A stretch of 51,783 nt of DNA from an uncultured Bacilli bacterium (GCA_910589335.1 CAJUTW010000004.1:1-51783), one strand, 5' to 3'; counted from the first letter of the stretch, positions 19,143 to 28,959 are shown. A program made the numbers and translations. The notes: generated by a model from the sequence alone, not told the origin.

Positions 19143-20010
19143 TACTCTCAAATCTTCCATAAATACCACAAGGTAGTACTAAACTATCACTATTACTAAT
19201 AGGAATACCAATTTCACCACATGTAATATTACCATTAAAAATTTCTCCAACAGTCATTTTTAATAAATTAGCAAGTACATATGAAGAAAATCCAGTTGTA
19301 TAAGAATTAATCAAAAAGAATAATGGCTTTTCACTAAGAATTTCTGTACAAAGTTTAACTAGATATTGTAAATTCTTCTCAATATCCCAAACCTCACCAT
19401 TAGCTCCTCTTCCATAACTAGGAGGATCCATAACTATTGCATCATACTTGTTACCTCTTCTAATCTCTCTTTGAACAAACTTAACAACATCATCAACCAA
19501 ATATCTTATATTAGAACCACTGTACCCACTAGCATTAACATTTTCACGACACCAATCAACCATTCCTCGAGATGAATCAACATGAGTAACATGAGCTCCA
19601 GCAGATAAACAAGCAACTGTTGCTCCACCAGTATATGCAAATAAATTAAGAACTTTAATCGGTCTATTAGCCTTCTTTATCTTATCAATCATAAAATCCC
19701 AATTAACTGCTTGTTCAGGAAATAAACCAGTATGCTTAAACCCCATTTGTTTAATATTAAACTCTAAATTATTATATGTAATTTTCCAAGCACTAGGTAT
19801 ATTTTTTAAATTATCCCAATGTCCTCCACCTTTATTGCTACGATAATAAATAGCATCTATCTTGTTATGATATTTAAGCATTAAATCACCATTATCCCAA
19901 ATTACTTGAGGATCAGGTCTAAGTAAATAAATATCTCCCCATCTTTCATATTTTTGTCCCAAAGAAGCATCAATTAATTCATAATCTTTCCATTTATCAG
20001 CTAATAACAT
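19135..20010 (-). CDS. Class I SAM-dependent methyltransferase (RlmI/RlmK-like)
   Basis: 291 residues from ATG 20010, which has GGAGG ten bases upstream (ATG 20040 has no comparable site). VLNLFAYTGGATVACLSAG is the SAM-binding loop, THVDSS the acidic strand end, and MDPPSYGRG the DPPxY catalytic motif of 23S rRNA methyltransferases. PUA and other RNA-binding domains of full-length RlmI are absent, so it is a short form. Coupled to an RluA gene, which supports RNA modification; the exact nucleotide is unknown. Confidence 0.85.
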   Translation of the reverse strand: MLLADKWKDYELIDASLGQKYERWGDIYLLRPDPQVIWDNGDLMLKYHNKIDAIYYRSNKGGGHWDNLKNIPSAWKITYNNLEFNIKQMGFKHTGLFPEQAVNWDFMIDKIKKANRPIKVLNLFAYTGGATVACLSAGAHVTHVDSSRGMVDWCRENVNASGYSGSNIRYLVDDVVKFVQREIRRGNKYDAIVMDPPSYGRGANGEVWDIEKNLQYLVKLCTEILSEKPLFFLINSYTTGFSSYVLANLLKMTVGEIFNGNITCGEIGIPISNSDSLVLPCGIYGRFESNE

Positions 20011-20052
20011 ACTTAAACAACCTCCAACTTCGCTTATCATAACATACTCTAA

Positions 20053-20080
20053 GAAAAAAAGAAAGATTTCAATTCTTTCT
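20053..20080 (-). terminator. Intrinsic terminator of the hybrid kinase gene
   Basis: AGAAAGA (20060-20066) and TCTTTCT (20074-20080) form a 7-bp stem with a 7-base loop, followed on the minus strand by seven T residues. Confidence 0.8.
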
Positions 20081-20104
20081 AATACTTAAATAGCTAAGTA
20101 AAAA

Positions 20105-22012
20105 TTAATCATTATCATTACCAATAATGACAGGTTCTACTCCCGCAAATCTATCAATTTTAGGATTATATTTTAATGAATTATTAGATAAAATTTTATC
20201 CAATTTAACCTTAATTTGTTCTTTAGTAAACGGCTTAGAAATATAATCAACAAATCCAATACTTCTATATTTCTCTTCTGCTCCAACTAATGCATCAGCA
20301 GTAAGTGCAATTACTGGTGTAGAAAAATTAGACATATTACACAACTCTTTAATAGCAGTCTCCCCACTCATAACAGGCATCATTATATCCATTAAAATTA
20401 TATCATAAACTTCTCCAGCTTTAATCTTATTAAGACATTCCAAACCATTAAAACACTCATCTATTATAAAACCAAATCCATCTAAACTTCTTTTAGCAAC
20501 CTTAACATTAAGTTTATTATCATCTACAATTAAAATCTTTTTACCAGAAAAATTATTATTTTTTAATAAATAACCACCAACATCAGAAATATCTTCTTCA
20601 GTAAAAGGCTTATTAATCCTCTTTATTCTTTGAGGAATTTGCACCATAAAAATTGACCCCTTACCAAAACTACTCTCAACATTAATAGTACCACCCATCA
20701 TCTCAACTAATTTCTTAGTAATAGCAAGTCCTAACCCTGTACCCTCAGTTGTTGAATTTTTTTCAATATCAAGTCTTTCAAATTTACTAAATAATTTATT
20801 AATATTTTCAGCTTTAATTCCACGACCAGTATCTTTAACAGTAATAATTAATAAGCATTTTTCATCCTGATTTATACATTTAACAGAAAAATCAATATTT
20901 CCTTTTTCTGTATACTTCATAGCATTCGATAAAAGATTATTTATTATTTGTTTAATACGAATTTTATCTCCCATTAACTCATATGGAATATCTTCTGCTA
21001 TATTAACATTAAAATTAATCTGCTTATCACCTATTCGAGTAGCATTTACTCTAGCTAATGTTTCTACCTCTTCTTTAAAGTTATAGCATACATCTACAAT
21101 TTCCATCTTATCACTTTCAATTTTACTTATATCCATAATATTTCCAACTATTTCAAGAAGTGTTTTAGAAGCAGAAACTACATCATCTAAATCTTCAATC
21201 ATATCAGAAGGACAATTACTGCGAGATCTCATATCCTCAGATAAACCAACAATAGCATTAAGAGGAGTTCTAATTTCATGTGACATACTAGACAAAAAAT
21301 CACTTTTAGCTAAGTTAGCTTTAATAGCATTATCTTTTGCTAAATTTAGCTCTTCAATTATTTTCATATCTGGATTCTCAATAGTAAAATACATTATATA
21401 ATCAATAAAAGTTAATACGATAGAAATAACAATCAAAAAAGGATCTAATTTAAAAACAATAAGTAAAACAACAATCATAAGCATTACAGCAAATATAGGC
21501 AAATGCCTCTTATCAATTTTCGATAAATTTAAAAGTACTGTTAAAATTGATAAGAAAATATAAATAAAACAAATAATATATGTACAATTTATAGAAGAAC
21601 CTTGAACAGTATAATTCCCTAACCTAAAAACAACTTCTACATTTGAAATAGAAATTATAACAAACGATATTATATCAATGATTGCCGAAATAATTAAAAA
21701 CTTCTTAGAATTTTCTCTTATTTTATTAATAGTAATAAATAAAGTATATAATAATAAAGAATTACAAAATATTATTAATAAAATAAAATCTATTTTATTA
21801 AATAAAACAACCAAAATTTTTTCAAATCCAACTACACCATTTAAAGCTAAAATTTGTAAAACACTTACAAGAACACTGTCTAAAAAACTACAAATTAACA
21901 TATTATTATACATTTTATTTTCAATAATATTTATACGTTTCTTAAAAAAATAAATTAAACATAATAATCCTGAGAAAAAAATAGAACAAACTGGTAAAAG
22001 AATTCCTGACAT
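20105..22012 (-). CDS. Hybrid sensor histidine kinase with receiver domain
   Basis: 635 residues. Residues 1-215 hold about seven hydrophobic helices resembling a 7TM sensor. HisKA begins at SHEIRTPLNAIVGLSE (His near 242); HATPase_c shows NLLSNAMKYTEKG, DTGRGI and GTGLGLAI; a receiver domain follows with VDDNKLN, the phospho-acceptor in MDIMMPVMSG near 541 and the KPF lysine near 592. No output domain or HPt domain is present, and no response regulator is adjacent, so the phosphorelay partner must be elsewhere. Single-gene unit with its own terminator. Signal unknown. Confidence 0.93.
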   Translation of the reverse strand: MSGILLPVCSIFFSGLLCLIYFFKKRINIIENKMYNNMLICSFLDSVLVSVLQILALNGVVGFEKILVVLFNKIDFILLIIFCNSLLLYTLFITINKIRENSKKFLIISAIIDIISFVIISISNVEVVFRLGNYTVQGSSINCTYIICFIYIFLSILTVLLNLSKIDKRHLPIFAVMLMIVVLLIVFKLDPFLIVISIVLTFIDYIMYFTIENPDMKIIEELNLAKDNAIKANLAKSDFLSSMSHEIRTPLNAIVGLSEDMRSRSNCPSDMIEDLDDVVSASKTLLEIVGNIMDISKIESDKMEIVDVCYNFKEEVETLARVNATRIGDKQINFNVNIAEDIPYELMGDKIRIKQIINNLLSNAMKYTEKGNIDFSVKCINQDEKCLLIITVKDTGRGIKAENINKLFSKFERLDIEKNSTTEGTGLGLAITKKLVEMMGGTINVESSFGKGSIFMVQIPQRIKRINKPFTEEDISDVGGYLLKNNNFSGKKILIVDDNKLNVKVAKRSLDGFGFIIDECFNGLECLNKIKAGEVYDIILMDIMMPVMSGETAIKELCNMSNFSTPVIALTADALVGAEEKYRSIGFVDYISKPFTKEQIKVKLDKILSNNSLKYNPKIDRFAGVEPVIIGNDND

Positions 22013-22073
22013 ATTATCACCATAATAATTATATCATCAATTATTCTTTAGCAAAATAAAAAAAGTTAAAAAA

Positions 22074-23375
22074 CTAAAATCTTCTTTGATAATTTTCTAA
22101 CTTTCTTTCTTTTACTAATTTTTTTGCTTCAATTACATTCCAAACATTATTATAGTTACTATTAGAAATATTTGCTATAGCAGAAAAAGCATCTTCTGGT
22201 CTAATTATATCTCTTGGTTGATAATCATAATTTAACTCAATTTCTGAATCATACCAATCAACAGTTTCTAAAAGATCTTCTAAATATAATTCAAAGGCTT
22301 CATGAGATGTTAATTCTTTTTTTTCTAAATCTTCCTCTAAATTTTTATTTCTTTCCAAAGCTCTATTTTCGTAAAATTTAATAAGCTCTTCACGTGTTAT
22401 CTTACCATATTTTTCCATCATTAAATAATACCATGTCGCTATAACATCTCTTACATAATTCAATCCACTTTTTTCTGAGAATTTTGTTATATCTATTGGA
22501 TCATCAACTACAGTATGTATTTTATTTATATCAGTAGAAACTTTTAAAGTAGGGTCAAATATATAATGAATAATTGGCACAACTTTAGCACCAGTTCTAT
22601 TAGCAATTTCATAAACACCAGACCAAAAATGTAACAATAGCTCATTTGGTAATTTATCATGTACTCCTTCTGGAAAACATAAAATATCTGAACCTAGATT
22701 ATATGCTCTAACAGATTTTTCTATAGATGCTTTTTTACTAGATTTAACCTTTCTATTAGTCATTAAAGAGCCAACTAAATTCGCAAGAATTCCATCTATG
22801 GTATTATAAAATTGAGGCATACTACCAAATAAAATATATGACTGCCTCATTGTTGCCAAATACGATGCTAAAACGTCGTCCTTAAAATGATGATTCGGAG
22901 TCCATATTACTGGTTCTTTTGGTAATATAATTTTTTTATCTTTATTAACTTTTTTTGTATTTAATATTACATCTTCTGGAATTAAATTATTAGTACTAGC
23001 CTCACTTACTTTTTTATAACCTATTGGTTCTTTTTTCAATAAATTACGATTTTCAAATATCTGTTCATTTTGTAAAAATTTAGGTCCCAAAAGTTTAATT
23101 AATTTATCAATTATTAATTTTCTAATTAAAACATCTTTTTTACTAATTACCTTATTAGGATCATCCTCTAATAAATAACCATAGTGCTTTAAATTATACA
23201 AAAACATCTTAGAAGGTGCTTCACTATCACCAATAAAATCAACAAAACCTGTTAAATGATCTCTATATTTATAAACATAGTTTTTTATTAAATTAATTTC
23301 TTTTTCATTAAATCCATATTTAAATAAATTCGCTATCTCATTTTCAGTTAATTTACCATCAAAATTTTTTTCCAT
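22074..23375 (-). CDS. PlsC-like glycerolphosphate acyltransferase family protein
   Basis: 433 residues. The acyltransferase H-x4-D box appears as NHHFKDD near residue 200, and FPEGVHDKLPNE near 250 is the phosphate-binding block. Family members transfer fatty acyl chains to glycerol 3-phosphate or lysophosphatidate at the membrane. The protein is longer than typical PlsC (about 240 residues), with an extra N-terminal helical region of about 170 residues and a C-terminal region of about 90; no obvious membrane helix is seen. ATG 23375 with AAAGGA nine bases upstream is preferred over the TTG at 23393. Substrate is inferred from family only. Confidence 0.75.
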   Translation of the reverse strand: MEKNFDGKLTENEIANLFKYGFNEKEINLIKNYVYKYRDHLTGFVDFIGDSEAPSKMFLYNLKHYGYLLEDDPNKVISKKDVLIRKLIIDKLIKLLGPKFLQNEQIFENRNLLKKEPIGYKKVSEASTNNLIPEDVILNTKKVNKDKKIILPKEPVIWTPNHHFKDDVLASYLATMRQSYILFGSMPQFYNTIDGILANLVGSLMTNRKVKSSKKASIEKSVRAYNLGSDILCFPEGVHDKLPNELLLHFWSGVYEIANRTGAKVVPIIHYIFDPTLKVSTDINKIHTVVDDPIDITKFSEKSGLNYVRDVIATWYYLMMEKYGKITREELIKFYENRALERNKNLEEDLEKKELTSHEAFELYLEDLLETVDWYDSEIELNYDYQPRDIIRPEDAFSAIANISNSNYNNVWNVIEAKKLVKERKLENYQRRF

Positions 23376-23437
23376 ATCCCCTTTTCCTTTCAAAATTTAC
23401 ATACATTATATAAAAATATCTCTATAATGTAAAGCAA

Positions 23438-23462
23438 ATATAACTTGCTCATAAATAATTAA
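23438..23462. repeat. Left copy of the 25-bp target-site duplication
   Basis: ATATAACTTGCTCATAAATA and five more bases are identical to 24580-24604 across the insertion sequence. The right copy contains the stop codon of the lipoprotein gene. Confidence 0.88.
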
Positions 23463-24579
23463 TGTAGCGTTACAATTGATGTGACACCTTTTATATACAA
23501 AAAAAGCAATAAGTCGTATAAAATATTAATTACCAAAAAATCTATACGAAAGGACTTATTGCTTATGACTAGTATATCACATTCTCAAAGATATTTACCA
23601 CATGATTTAAACACAAAGTATTATGCTACAAAATTATATAGGAGCGGTTATTCTGTTTCGTTCGTTTGTAGAAGATATAAAATTTCTGAATCTTTTCTTA
23701 TGAGGTGGAATCGTAAATTCGATGGTACTAAAGAATCTTTAGTTGATAAATCTCATAGACCTATATCCAAACATCCTAATGCTCATACTGATACAGAAAT
23801 TAAATGGATTAAGAATTTAATTAGACGTAATCCTCATATCTCCATGTCTGAATTGTATGGAAAACTAAGAACTGAATATGGTTACTCTAGACATGCTGCT
23901 TCATTATTTAGATTGCTTAGAAGAATAGGATTCTATGTCGATAAAGAAAAACACACTAAGTATGTCCCAAAAACATACGATACTCCTACTAACATTGGAA
24001 TAAAATGGCAACTTGATGTTAAATATGTACCTAAGGAATGTTATTCTGGGAAAGATAAAGAAAAATTTTATCAATACACAGTTATTGATGAAGCTTCACG
24101 TGAAAGATTTATTTATCCATACAAAGAACAATCTTCTTACTCAACTGTTGATTTTATTAAAAGAGCTATTATTTATTTTGGATATAAACCAAAAATTATA
24201 CAAACTGATAATGGTTCTGAGTTTACTCATACAAAGAACACTAATAGAATCCATCCCTTTGATACACTGTGCAATGAACTAAATATTGAACACAAATTAA
24301 TTCGACCACGTACACCTAGACATAATGGTAAAGTAGAAAGAAGCCATAGAAATAATCAAAACAGATTTTATAATTACTTGAAATTTTATTCTTATGAAGA
24401 TTTAAAAATTCAAATGAAAGCATATTTAAAACGCTCTAATAATATTCCGATGCAAGTCTTAGGTTGGATTTCTCCTATTGAGAAAAGAAATAAAATAAAG
24501 GAAGCTTCTGCAAAAGCATCGCTTCCGAATTAATATTTTTTACGACTTATTTAGGTGTCACATCATTGACAACTAAACA
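23463..24579 (+). mobile_element. Intact insertion sequence, IS1202/IS481-like, 1117 bp
   Basis: Both ends start TGT and end ACA. The terminal inverted repeat is 27 bp with 20 matches, and its inner 13 bp (TGATGTGACACCT at 23477-23489 and its complement at 24553-24565) are perfect. One transposase fills the element. The element is flanked by a perfect 25-bp direct repeat. Long target duplications of about 24-29 bp are a known property of the IS1202 family, while most DDE elements make 2-14 bp, so this group fits best. It lies between a lipoprotein gene and the acyltransferase gene without breaking either. The perfect duplication and intact gene suggest a recent insertion. Confidence 0.82.
23565..24533 (+). 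CDS. DDE transposase of the IS1202/IS481-like element
   Basis: 322 residues from ATG 23565. The N-terminus has a helix-turn-helix (YATKLYRSGYSVSFVCRRYK then a recognition-like helix) and a second DNA-binding region to about residue 130. The rve integrase core supplies Asp near 151 (WQLDVKY), Asp near 215 (QTDNGSEF) and Glu near 258 (NGKVERSHR). The frame is open further upstream to 23481, but that part overlaps the inverted repeat and is unlikely to be translated. Opposite in strand to all neighbours. Confidence 0.93.
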   Translation: MTSISHSQRYLPHDLNTKYYATKLYRSGYSVSFVCRRYKISESFLMRWNRKFDGTKESLVDKSHRPISKHPNAHTDTEIKWIKNLIRRNPHISMSELYGKLRTEYGYSRHAASLFRLLRRIGFYVDKEKHTKYVPKTYDTPTNIGIKWQLDVKYVPKECYSGKDKEKFYQYTVIDEASRERFIYPYKEQSSYSTVDFIKRAIIYFGYKPKIIQTDNGSEFTHTKNTNRIHPFDTLCNELNIEHKLIRPRTPRHNGKVERSHRNNQNRFYNYLKFYSYEDLKIQMKAYLKRSNNIPMQVLGWISPIEKRNKIKEASAKASLPN

Positions 24580-24604
24580 ATATAACTTGCTCATAAATAA
24601 TTAA
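24580..24604. repeat. Right copy of the 25-bp target-site duplication
   Basis: Identical to 23438-23462. Removing 23463-24604 restores a single uninterrupted copy followed by the end of the lipoprotein gene. Confidence 0.88.
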
Positions 24605-25431
24605 CTAGCAACATTAAACATTTGCTCATAATTTGTAATTAAAGTATTTCCATTATATGAAATAATAACATCTTTATATTTATTAAAAATTTCATCTTCT
24701 AACATTTTAAATTCACATTTAACATCAGCATACTTATTACATTTCTCACTATTTGTAATTTTCATTCTATAGACTTTATCTTCTGTCTTAATAAAAGTAT
24801 TAAGAGTCTCACCAGCATAATTAAAATCTACTATTAAAGAACCATAATCATTTTTATTATAAACAACTGTTACACTAGTAATAGCAGGAGGAGTATTATA
24901 ATTAGCCTGTGAAATAGTATAACCATAAACATTACCATCATTTTTTAATACATAATAAAGACCAGTACTACTATTAGCAGTAATAACTTTAATAACACTT
25001 TCATCTTTTAATAAAAGATCATAAATTTGATAAGAATTATCAGTCAAAGGAACTAAACTATAAGCAACAACATCATTAGAAGCAATTAAATAATAATACT
25101 TATTATCTATCCCTTTAACAATTTTATTATCATAAATTGCTTTAACTACTAAAGGTGTTTTTGCCTCCCTACAATTTTCATCATTTGAAAACTTTTGTCC
25201 TAAAGATAATTCATAAATTTTTCCATCATCTGTAATAATATGACTACCAATAAAATACTTTATTTTTTCATAATTAGTATCCTCTTTATCAGCAGGATAA
25301 AACTTACTACAAATAAACTTATCTCCCATTGAAAAACCAGCATGTCTAATATCTCTAGTAATATTTCCTTGACACCCAGAACATAATAAAGTAACACAAC
25401 AAAATACTAATAAATATATTTTCTTTTTCAT
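24601..25431 (-). CDS. Lipoprotein of unknown function
   Basis: 276 residues. The signal peptide MKKKIYLLVFCCVTLLCSGC ends in a lipobox with Cys20 as the likely lipidated residue, placing it on the outer face of the membrane. The mature part has repeated YxxY/beta-rich segments (KYYYLIASND, TGLYYVLKNDGNVYGY) that could form a small propeller or sandwich; I do not recognise a family. Its stop codon lies within the target duplication of the adjacent insertion sequence, and the reading frame end is unchanged by the insertion. Confidence 0.75.
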   Translation of the reverse strand: MKKKIYLLVFCCVTLLCSGCQGNITRDIRHAGFSMGDKFICSKFYPADKEDTNYEKIKYFIGSHIITDDGKIYELSLGQKFSNDENCREAKTPLVVKAIYDNKIVKGIDNKYYYLIASNDVVAYSLVPLTDNSYQIYDLLLKDESVIKVITANSSTGLYYVLKNDGNVYGYTISQANYNTPPAITSVTVVYNKNDYGSLIVDFNYAGETLNTFIKTEDKVYRMKITNSEKCNKYADVKCEFKMLEDEIFNKYKDVIISYNGNTLITNYEQMFNVAS

Positions 25432-25481
25432 AATTTACCTACCTTTAGTAAAAATATAACACATTTTCAAGTTTTTTTAAA

Positions 25482-26324
25482 CTAGAATTTTTCTATTAGG
25501 CCATAAATATATTTAACATAAGAAACATCACTAGCATACTTTTCAATAATATCAAGTGCTTTATTACTTTTTGTTGTTTTTTTATTATATATTTTTTCTA
25601 TTTCTTTATAAACTATTTCTATACTTTCTAAATCACTTATAAATTTATCACTTTCTACTTGCATGATACCCAATTTTCTACTTTTACCATTAAGTCTAAA
25701 CATTAAATAATCAAAATTTCTAAGAACTCTAGATCTTTGACTATTTTGATAAATCATTAAAGCAAATAAAACATTAGACAACTCTCTATTATTAGGGTCT
25801 ATAGAGTCATTAAACTGGTGTTTTAATTTTGCATAATTAACTAGCACCATTTCAGTACTCATAAATTTACTTTTATCTAAATTATTATTAGAAAAAATAT
25901 TTTTTTCTTTAAAAAAACTATACCCAAATACAAAACTAAAAAACCATAAAACTATTCTTAAATCTTCTCCTGTTAAAAATACTTCTTCTACATTATTAAT
26001 AAATTCTTGATTAACTAAAAAACCGACAATAATTAATAAAATATAATATTCTATATTCTTCTCATTTTTATCAAAAAAATCTCTATCTATAAAGTAACTA
26101 TTATAAATAATATCTATAACCATTAAAAACACAAATATTAAAAATAAATTATCTGTATAATTAATAACATATCTAAAACAAATCCCACCAATTATCATCA
26201 TAAAAATTATAGATATTATTAATTTTTGAATTTTACTAATTCCCACCTTTTTATCAACAAAATTAAGAAAAATAAATAAAATAATAGAAATTACAAAATA
26301 AAATATCCAACCTAAAAGTTCCAT
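25482..26324 (-). CDS. Integral membrane protein of unknown function
   Basis: 280 residues. About five hydrophobic segments fill residues 1-140, with a charged helical C-terminal half of about 140 residues likely in the cytoplasm. AGAGGTGA precedes the ATG. No motif I recognise. It lies 29 bases after a small gene (26354-26644) on the same strand, so the two are probably cotranscribed. Confidence 0.65.
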   Translation of the reverse strand: MELLGWIFYFVISIILFIFLNFVDKKVGISKIQKLIISIIFMMIIGGICFRYVINYTDNLFLIFVFLMVIDIIYNSYFIDRDFFDKNEKNIEYYILLIIVGFLVNQEFINNVEEVFLTGEDLRIVLWFFSFVFGYSFFKEKNIFSNNNLDKSKFMSTEMVLVNYAKLKHQFNDSIDPNNRELSNVLFALMIYQNSQRSRVLRNFDYLMFRLNGKSRKLGIMQVESDKFISDLESIEIVYKEIEKIYNKKTTKSNKALDIIEKYASDVSYVKYIYGLIEKF

Positions 26325-26353
26325 AACTTCACCTCTATTAGTATTTTATTATA

Positions 26354-26644
26354 TCAAAAAAACTCTTTAAGTCTATCCTTTATTAAAAATATTAAGTCCA
26401 TCGAACCATTAATCTTATTCAAAACAATTAAAGCATCTTGTAATTTAGTTTTATCACTCACATTCTCTTTTATAAAATTCGCACTCTCTAAATAATTAAA
26501 ATTATCTATTGGATTAGTTTTAATAAAATCTTTGATATAAATTTCAATATCTTTTAAAACATATTCTTTTAAACTATATTCATCCATTAAACTAACTCCA
26601 AAATATCCACCAACTAAATATTTAAATTGATTTTCTAATTCCAT
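26354..26644 (-). CDS. Small soluble protein of unknown function
   Basis: 96 residues, acidic and helix-rich, no signal or membrane segment. AGGTGATTAG precedes the ATG. Closely upstream of the membrane protein at 25482-26324 and probably its partner. Family not recognised. Confidence 0.6.
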   Translation of the reverse strand: MELENQFKYLVGGYFGVSLMDEYSLKEYVLKDIEIYIKDFIKTNPIDNFNYLESANFIKENVSDKTKLQDALIVLNKINGSMDLIFLIKDRLKEFF

Positions 26645-26688
26645 CTAATCACCTATTAATATCTTACAAAAAAAATTTATAAAAGTAA

Positions 26689-26717
26689 AATAAACGAATA
26701 CACTTAATTCGTTTATT
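26689..26717 (-). terminator. Intrinsic terminator of the signal peptidase gene
   Basis: An 11-bp perfect stem (AATAAACGAAT at 26689-26699, ATTCGTTTATT at 26707-26717) overlaps the stop codon and is followed on the minus strand by TTTTACTTTT. Confidence 0.8.
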
Positions 26718-27330
26718 ATAAAATTTCGATTTCTTCTTTTGTAGAATTATCATCCAAACTTATTTTAATCTCATTAGATTCATTTGAATTTTTCATACTT
26801 TTTTCTTTTTTAATCTCTTTTATAGTCTTAAAAACTTCTAAAAGTATAATTAAAATTATTGGAAAAAGAAATAATAACCAAAAGCAAATTTTATTTTTCA
26901 TAATATGATTAATTTGTGTAATTATAGGAACTACACCAACAACTTTACCAAGAATTTGTCCAGAATCAATAGATGGATCCATAACTGTTGAATTAACTCC
27001 TTTAGTAAAAAATATTCTTTTTCCATTATTATCTTTTTCTATTTTTACAATTCTATGAGTAATTAACAATCCTTTAAATCCCTCTTTCTCACCCTTATAA
27101 GCAATATCATCTCCCACTTTTAATTTATTTGTATCAAAATCTTTGACTGCAATTACATCGTTTATATCATACACTCCAATCATAGATCCTGTAGCAACAG
27201 TAAAAATCCTATAACCTAAAACACTTTTATTACCAGATAATCTTTGAACTGACACAAAACTAACATATAAAATTACTAATAAAACAAAAAAAACTTTAAT
27301 ACTTATAAAAATGAAATTTAAAAACTTTTT
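26716..27330 (-). CDS. SipW-like (ER-type) signal peptidase I
   Basis: About 204 residues. One N-terminal helix, the nucleophile in ATGSMIGVYDINDV, and ITHRIVKI in place of the usual Lys dyad mark the Ser-His type (S26B) found in SipW and in archaea. A second helix lies near the C-terminus. Such enzymes mature special exported substrates such as biofilm matrix proteins. No candidate substrate is adjacent. The start is unclear: ATG 27375 has no ribosome site, whereas a TTG at 27330 has GGAG twelve bases upstream; I prefer the TTG with modest confidence. Confidence 0.85.
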   Translation of the reverse strand, partial: KKFLNFIFISIKVFFVLLVILYVSFVSVQRLSGNKSVLGYRIFTVATGSMIGVYDINDVIAVKDFDTNKLKVGDDIAYKGEKEGFKGLLITHRIVKIEKDNNGKRIFFTKGVNSTVMDPSIDSGQILGKVVGVVPIITQINHIMKNKICFWLLFLFPIILIILLEVFKTIKEIKKEKSMKNSNESNEIKISLDDNSTKEEIEIL

Positions 27331-27385
27331 CAAAACTACAACACGCTCCAATACTATTCTTATAAAGTATAACATATTTAAACAA

Positions 27386-27410
27386 AAGAAAAAAGACTAA
27401 TAAAAGTCTT
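27386..27410 (-). terminator. Terminator of the YiiX-like gene
   Basis: AAGACT (27393-27398) and AGTCTT (27405-27410) form a 6-bp stem followed on the minus strand by a T-rich tract. Confidence 0.55.
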
Positions 27411-27414
27411 AAAT

Positions 27415-27936
27415 TTAATTATTATAATCATTTAACATTCCTGTATAAACTTCCCTACAACCTTCTATATTTGCAAAATCTTCAGGTTTAATAATCTCTG
27501 GTAATTCTATTTGTAAATTAGAATTATCTAAAACATACTTTACAAACTCAGCACAGTAAAAATGTCTTTCCCTCTTTATTTTTAAATGAAGAGCAACTGC
27601 AAACAATCCAATAATATTAAAACGATAACTTTTTTTATCTAAATCTATTTTTTTAATTATTTTACTAATCTTCTCATATTGTCTCTCATCAACCTCTAAA
27701 GAATAGATTTTAGTTTTTGTTTTACTAAATCTTTTAAAAGTACCATACTTAGGAGATTCTTGAACAAAACCAGCAAAAAAAGGAACATATGGATTTAATC
27801 TTCCAAAGCTATACATATGTTTTAAGTTTTCATCTAAAGAAATAGACACATGTGAATACTCTTTTTGTGTATAAATTCTTACTAATTTAGATAAAAGAGT
27901 ACCTGAATAAGTTAAAACAATATATATTTTACTCAT
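27415..27936 (-). CDS. Permuted NlpC/P60 (YiiX-like) cysteine hydrolase
   Basis: 173 residues. KEYSHVSIS carries the His and FYCAEFVKYVL the Cys of the circularly permuted papain-like fold, in the permuted order His before Cys. Members cleave amide or thioester bonds in cell-wall peptides or lipids; the substrate is unknown. No signal peptide is present, so it probably works in the cytoplasm. ATG 27936 is chosen because the family alignment begins at MSKIYIVLT; the GTG at 27948 is an alternative. The ribosome site is weak (AGGA at 13 bases). Confidence 0.75.
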   Translation of the reverse strand: MSKIYIVLTYSGTLLSKLVRIYTQKEYSHVSISLDENLKHMYSFGRLNPYVPFFAGFVQESPKYGTFKRFSKTKTKIYSLEVDERQYEKISKIIKKIDLDKKSYRFNIIGLFAVALHLKIKRERHFYCAEFVKYVLDNSNLQIELPEIIKPEDFANIEGCREVYTGMLNDYNN

Positions 27937-27999
27937 ATTAACTACCACATCCTAATAAAATTATATCATTAAAAATATTAACTGACAATAATAAACATC

Positions 28000-28959
28000 T
28001 TATTCCATTCCTAAAAATTTCTTATACATTTTAACTGTATTTAAATTATCAACATTTTCATTTTTTATATATTCTTTATCTAACAATTCTAAAATAATTT
28101 TAATTTGTTTAAGTTCTTCTTTAGTAGGGACTACATTATAAATAGTACATCCTATCCACAATAATATACAACTATAATCATCAAAATCTGCATATCCTTC
28201 TTTTAAATAACGAATTAAAAATTGATACTCCCTATTTTTTATTTTCATATTTAATTCATAACTATCTAAATGTGTTATCATATTTTCTTGCTTATCTAAA
28301 ACAGTATAATAATTTAAATCTTTTATAGATTGAAGATATTTATCAAACATCTCAACAACTCCTAAAAAACCTTTTGTTGTTGTTGATAAACTCATAAAAT
28401 TATCATCTTTGCTTAAACAATTTTGAGAAGGTCGACAAACAATCATTGGAATAATAGATTTAAACTTTTTATAAATACTTTCATTAATACTATCATCAAC
28501 AATAGCAAAAAAACTAGTTGTATATCCTACACTATTTGAAATAAAAGTATCAACTTTATTACTATTAAAACCAAATTCTTTATTTTCTACTAAATCATCA
28601 TTAAAATTATATATTCCTCCAAAAAAATAACTTTTTCCAATCTCTACAGTTTTAATAAGATTTCTATCAAAAATTTCTAAAACTTTCTTTACCGATTCGT
28701 AATTAGAACTATGTGTTGAAATACTAATTTGAACTTTTTTTGCTCCAAATCTTTTTCTAATTTCATTTAATTGCCTAAGAAAATAAGTCGCTAATTTATC
28801 ATCTAATCCGTCTAATGTTCCTTCTATATCTAACATAATATTAATTATATCTTTTTTATTATTATGAAAATTACTGTTATCTATATAATCACCTTTTTGG
28901 TGTTTCTCATAAAACTTTGCTTTTCGATATTCTGAAATCCAACTATCTTTTTTATTCAT
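28000..28959 (-). CDS. HAD-like protein of unknown function
   Basis: 319 residues, soluble. MLDIEGTLDGLDD near residue 44 resembles HAD motif I (DxDGT, here DxEGT) and FAIVDDSIN near 150 resembles the acidic motif IV; ISISTHSSN between them could be motif II. The second Asp of motif I is Glu, which may remove phosphatase activity. GGAGG lies six bases before the ATG. A 57-bp gap separates it from a second unknown gene downstream of which it may be cotranscribed. The HAD call is tentative. Confidence 0.5.
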   Translation of the reverse strand: MNKKDSWISEYRKAKFYEKHQKGDYIDNSNFHNNKKDIINIMLDIEGTLDGLDDKLATYFLRQLNEIRKRFGAKKVQISISTHSSNYESVKKVLEIFDRNLIKTVEIGKSYFFGGIYNFNDDLVENKEFGFNSNKVDTFISNSVGYTTSFFAIVDDSINESIYKKFKSIIPMIVCRPSQNCLSKDDNFMSLSTTTKGFLGVVEMFDKYLQSIKDLNYYTVLDKQENMITHLDSYELNMKIKNREYQFLIRYLKEGYADFDDYSCILLWIGCTIYNVVPTKEELKQIKIILELLDKEYIKNENVDNLNTVKMYKKFLGME

